A DNA stretch of 20,908 bases from JAIXUI01 sp943373175 (lineage in GTDB: Bacteria; Bacteroidota; Bacteroidia; UBA7662; JAIXUI01), in NCBI GenBank assembly GCA_943373175.1, contig CALSBM010000058.1:1-20908 (forward strand). The letters are read 5' to 3'. The position numbers and the translations under genes were made by a program. Shown here in pieces: positions 20,499 to 20,908 of the stretch. Each line of letters starts with the position of its first letter. The stretch's first letter is position 1. The notes under the pieces are model-generated. The model did not search any database. It was not told where the DNA came from and worked only from the letters and a program-made list of their open reading frames with translations.

Positions 20499-20908
20499 AT
20501 GTCAGACACCATCGGCACAATCAGCCTCGGAAAAGCCGCGAAAGAGTTTAATATCTCTCGCGATACCATCGTGGAATTTCTCTCCCGCAAGGGCCACAAA
20601 GTAGAGAACAGCCTCAATACCAAGCTTACCGAGGAGATGCATGTCCTGCTTTTGCAGGAATTTAAACAGGATCTGAAGGTTCGCCAGCAAGCGGAGCAGA
20701 TTACTATTGGCCGGATTAAAACCGAAGCCCGTGAAGCCGCCGCTGCTCAAGCCGCTGCAGCCCCTATTGTTAAAAAAGAAGAACCTCGTGAGGCTCCTGT
20801 AGCCGCTCCTAAGCCTGAACCAATTTTGGAACCTGTTGCGGAGATAGTAGTAACTCCTCCTAAAGAAGAACCAGCACCAAAAGTTCATGAGGTTGTCAAT
20901 CCAGTTCC
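20499..20908 (+). CDS. infB: Translation initiation factor IF-2, N-terminal part (runs off the window)
   Basis: The frame from ATG at 20499 is open to the window end: 136 codons seen. The first about 60 residues (MSDTIGTISLGKAAKEFNIS, then TIVEFLSRKGHKVENSLNTKLTEEMHVLLLQEF) form the small IF-2 N-terminal domain typical of Bacteroidota. An Ala/Pro/Glu/Lys-rich linker follows (AAAAQAAAAP, KEEPREAPVAAP), which is the long disordered spacer common in this phylum. The GTPase and tRNA-binding domains lie beyond the window. IF-2 brings initiator tRNA to the 30S subunit using GTP. The position after nusA agrees with the conserved cluster. Confidence 0.93.
   Translation, partial: MSDTIGTISLGKAAKEFNISRDTIVEFLSRKGHKVENSLNTKLTEEMHVLLLQEFKQDLKVRQQAEQITIGRIKTEAREAAAAQAAAAPIVKKEEPREAPVAAPKPEPILEPVAEIVVTPPKEEPAPKVHEVVNPV

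Noticed and set aside
20502..20888. Minus-strand frame at the right edge (128 codons)
   Set aside because: Shadow of the infB coding frame; its Phe/Arg/Gly bias is the complement of an Ala/Pro/Glu/Lys linker.
1..20908. CRISPR arrays, prophage or toxin-antitoxin modules
   Set aside because: No regularly spaced repeats, phage structural genes, integrase or recognisable toxin-antitoxin pair were found on either strand.

Overview
The window looks like a chromosome segment from a member of the phylum Bacteroidota, from one of its type IX secretion lineages. The support is: a C-terminal type A T9SS sorting domain; lipoproteins with a Cys-Gln-acidic export signal; a LruC/DUF4842 surface protein; a single-chain GlyRS and a 1126-residue IleRS; and repeated promoters with the phylum's -7 box TAnnTTTG, several with a TTG about 19-20 bp upstream. 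Shine-Dalgarno sequences are essentially absent. I do not try to name a genus.

Layout. (1) 1-350: the left edge seems to hold the 5' end of an insertion sequence (transposase start on the minus strand) next to the C-terminal remnant of a beta-barrel protein. (2) 368-525: tRNA-Arg(UCU) with its own promoter and terminator. (3) 529-4483: a compact minus-strand gene row with 1-4 base overlaps, holding a secreted protein of unknown role, a small HAD phosphatase, a TerB-like protein, a beta-barrel protein, an NDP-sugar dehydratase/epimerase and an HddA-like GHMP sugar kinase. The last two suggest nucleotide-activated heptose or deoxysugar supply for surface glycans. (4) 4527-7096: divergent glyS followed by a lipoprotein glutaminyl cyclase. 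(5) 7189-7333: tRNA-Arg(CCU), with a terminator almost identical to that of the first tRNA. (6) 7334-7847: no gene seen. (7) 7848-9980: a LruC-type surface lipoprotein behind a near-consensus promoter. (8) 10283-13663: ileS on the minus strand. (9) 13783-15848: a small membrane protein and a T9SS cargo with a PKD domain. (10) 16013-16739, minus: a GNAT acetyltransferase and a 45-residue membrane protein.

(11) 16856-18563 is a peroxide-defence operon, dps-ahpC-ahpD, behind a promoter region with stacked inverted repeats that include an OxyR-like ATAG-N7-CTAT. Dps stores iron and protects DNA, AhpC reduces peroxides, and AhpD is the likely reductant of AhpC. (12) 18564-20908 is the conserved rimP-nusA-infB cluster. 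It has a strong promoter, a terminator-like hairpin in the rimP leader, and a second hairpin plus promoter between nusA and infB, which runs off the right edge.

Most of the window is housekeeping. I see no CRISPR array, prophage or clearly new multi-gene system. The items most worth a second look are the IS-truncated barrel gene, the rimP leader hairpin, the operator region upstream of dps, the almost leaderless promoters, and the LruC lipoprotein with its CQKDD export signal.
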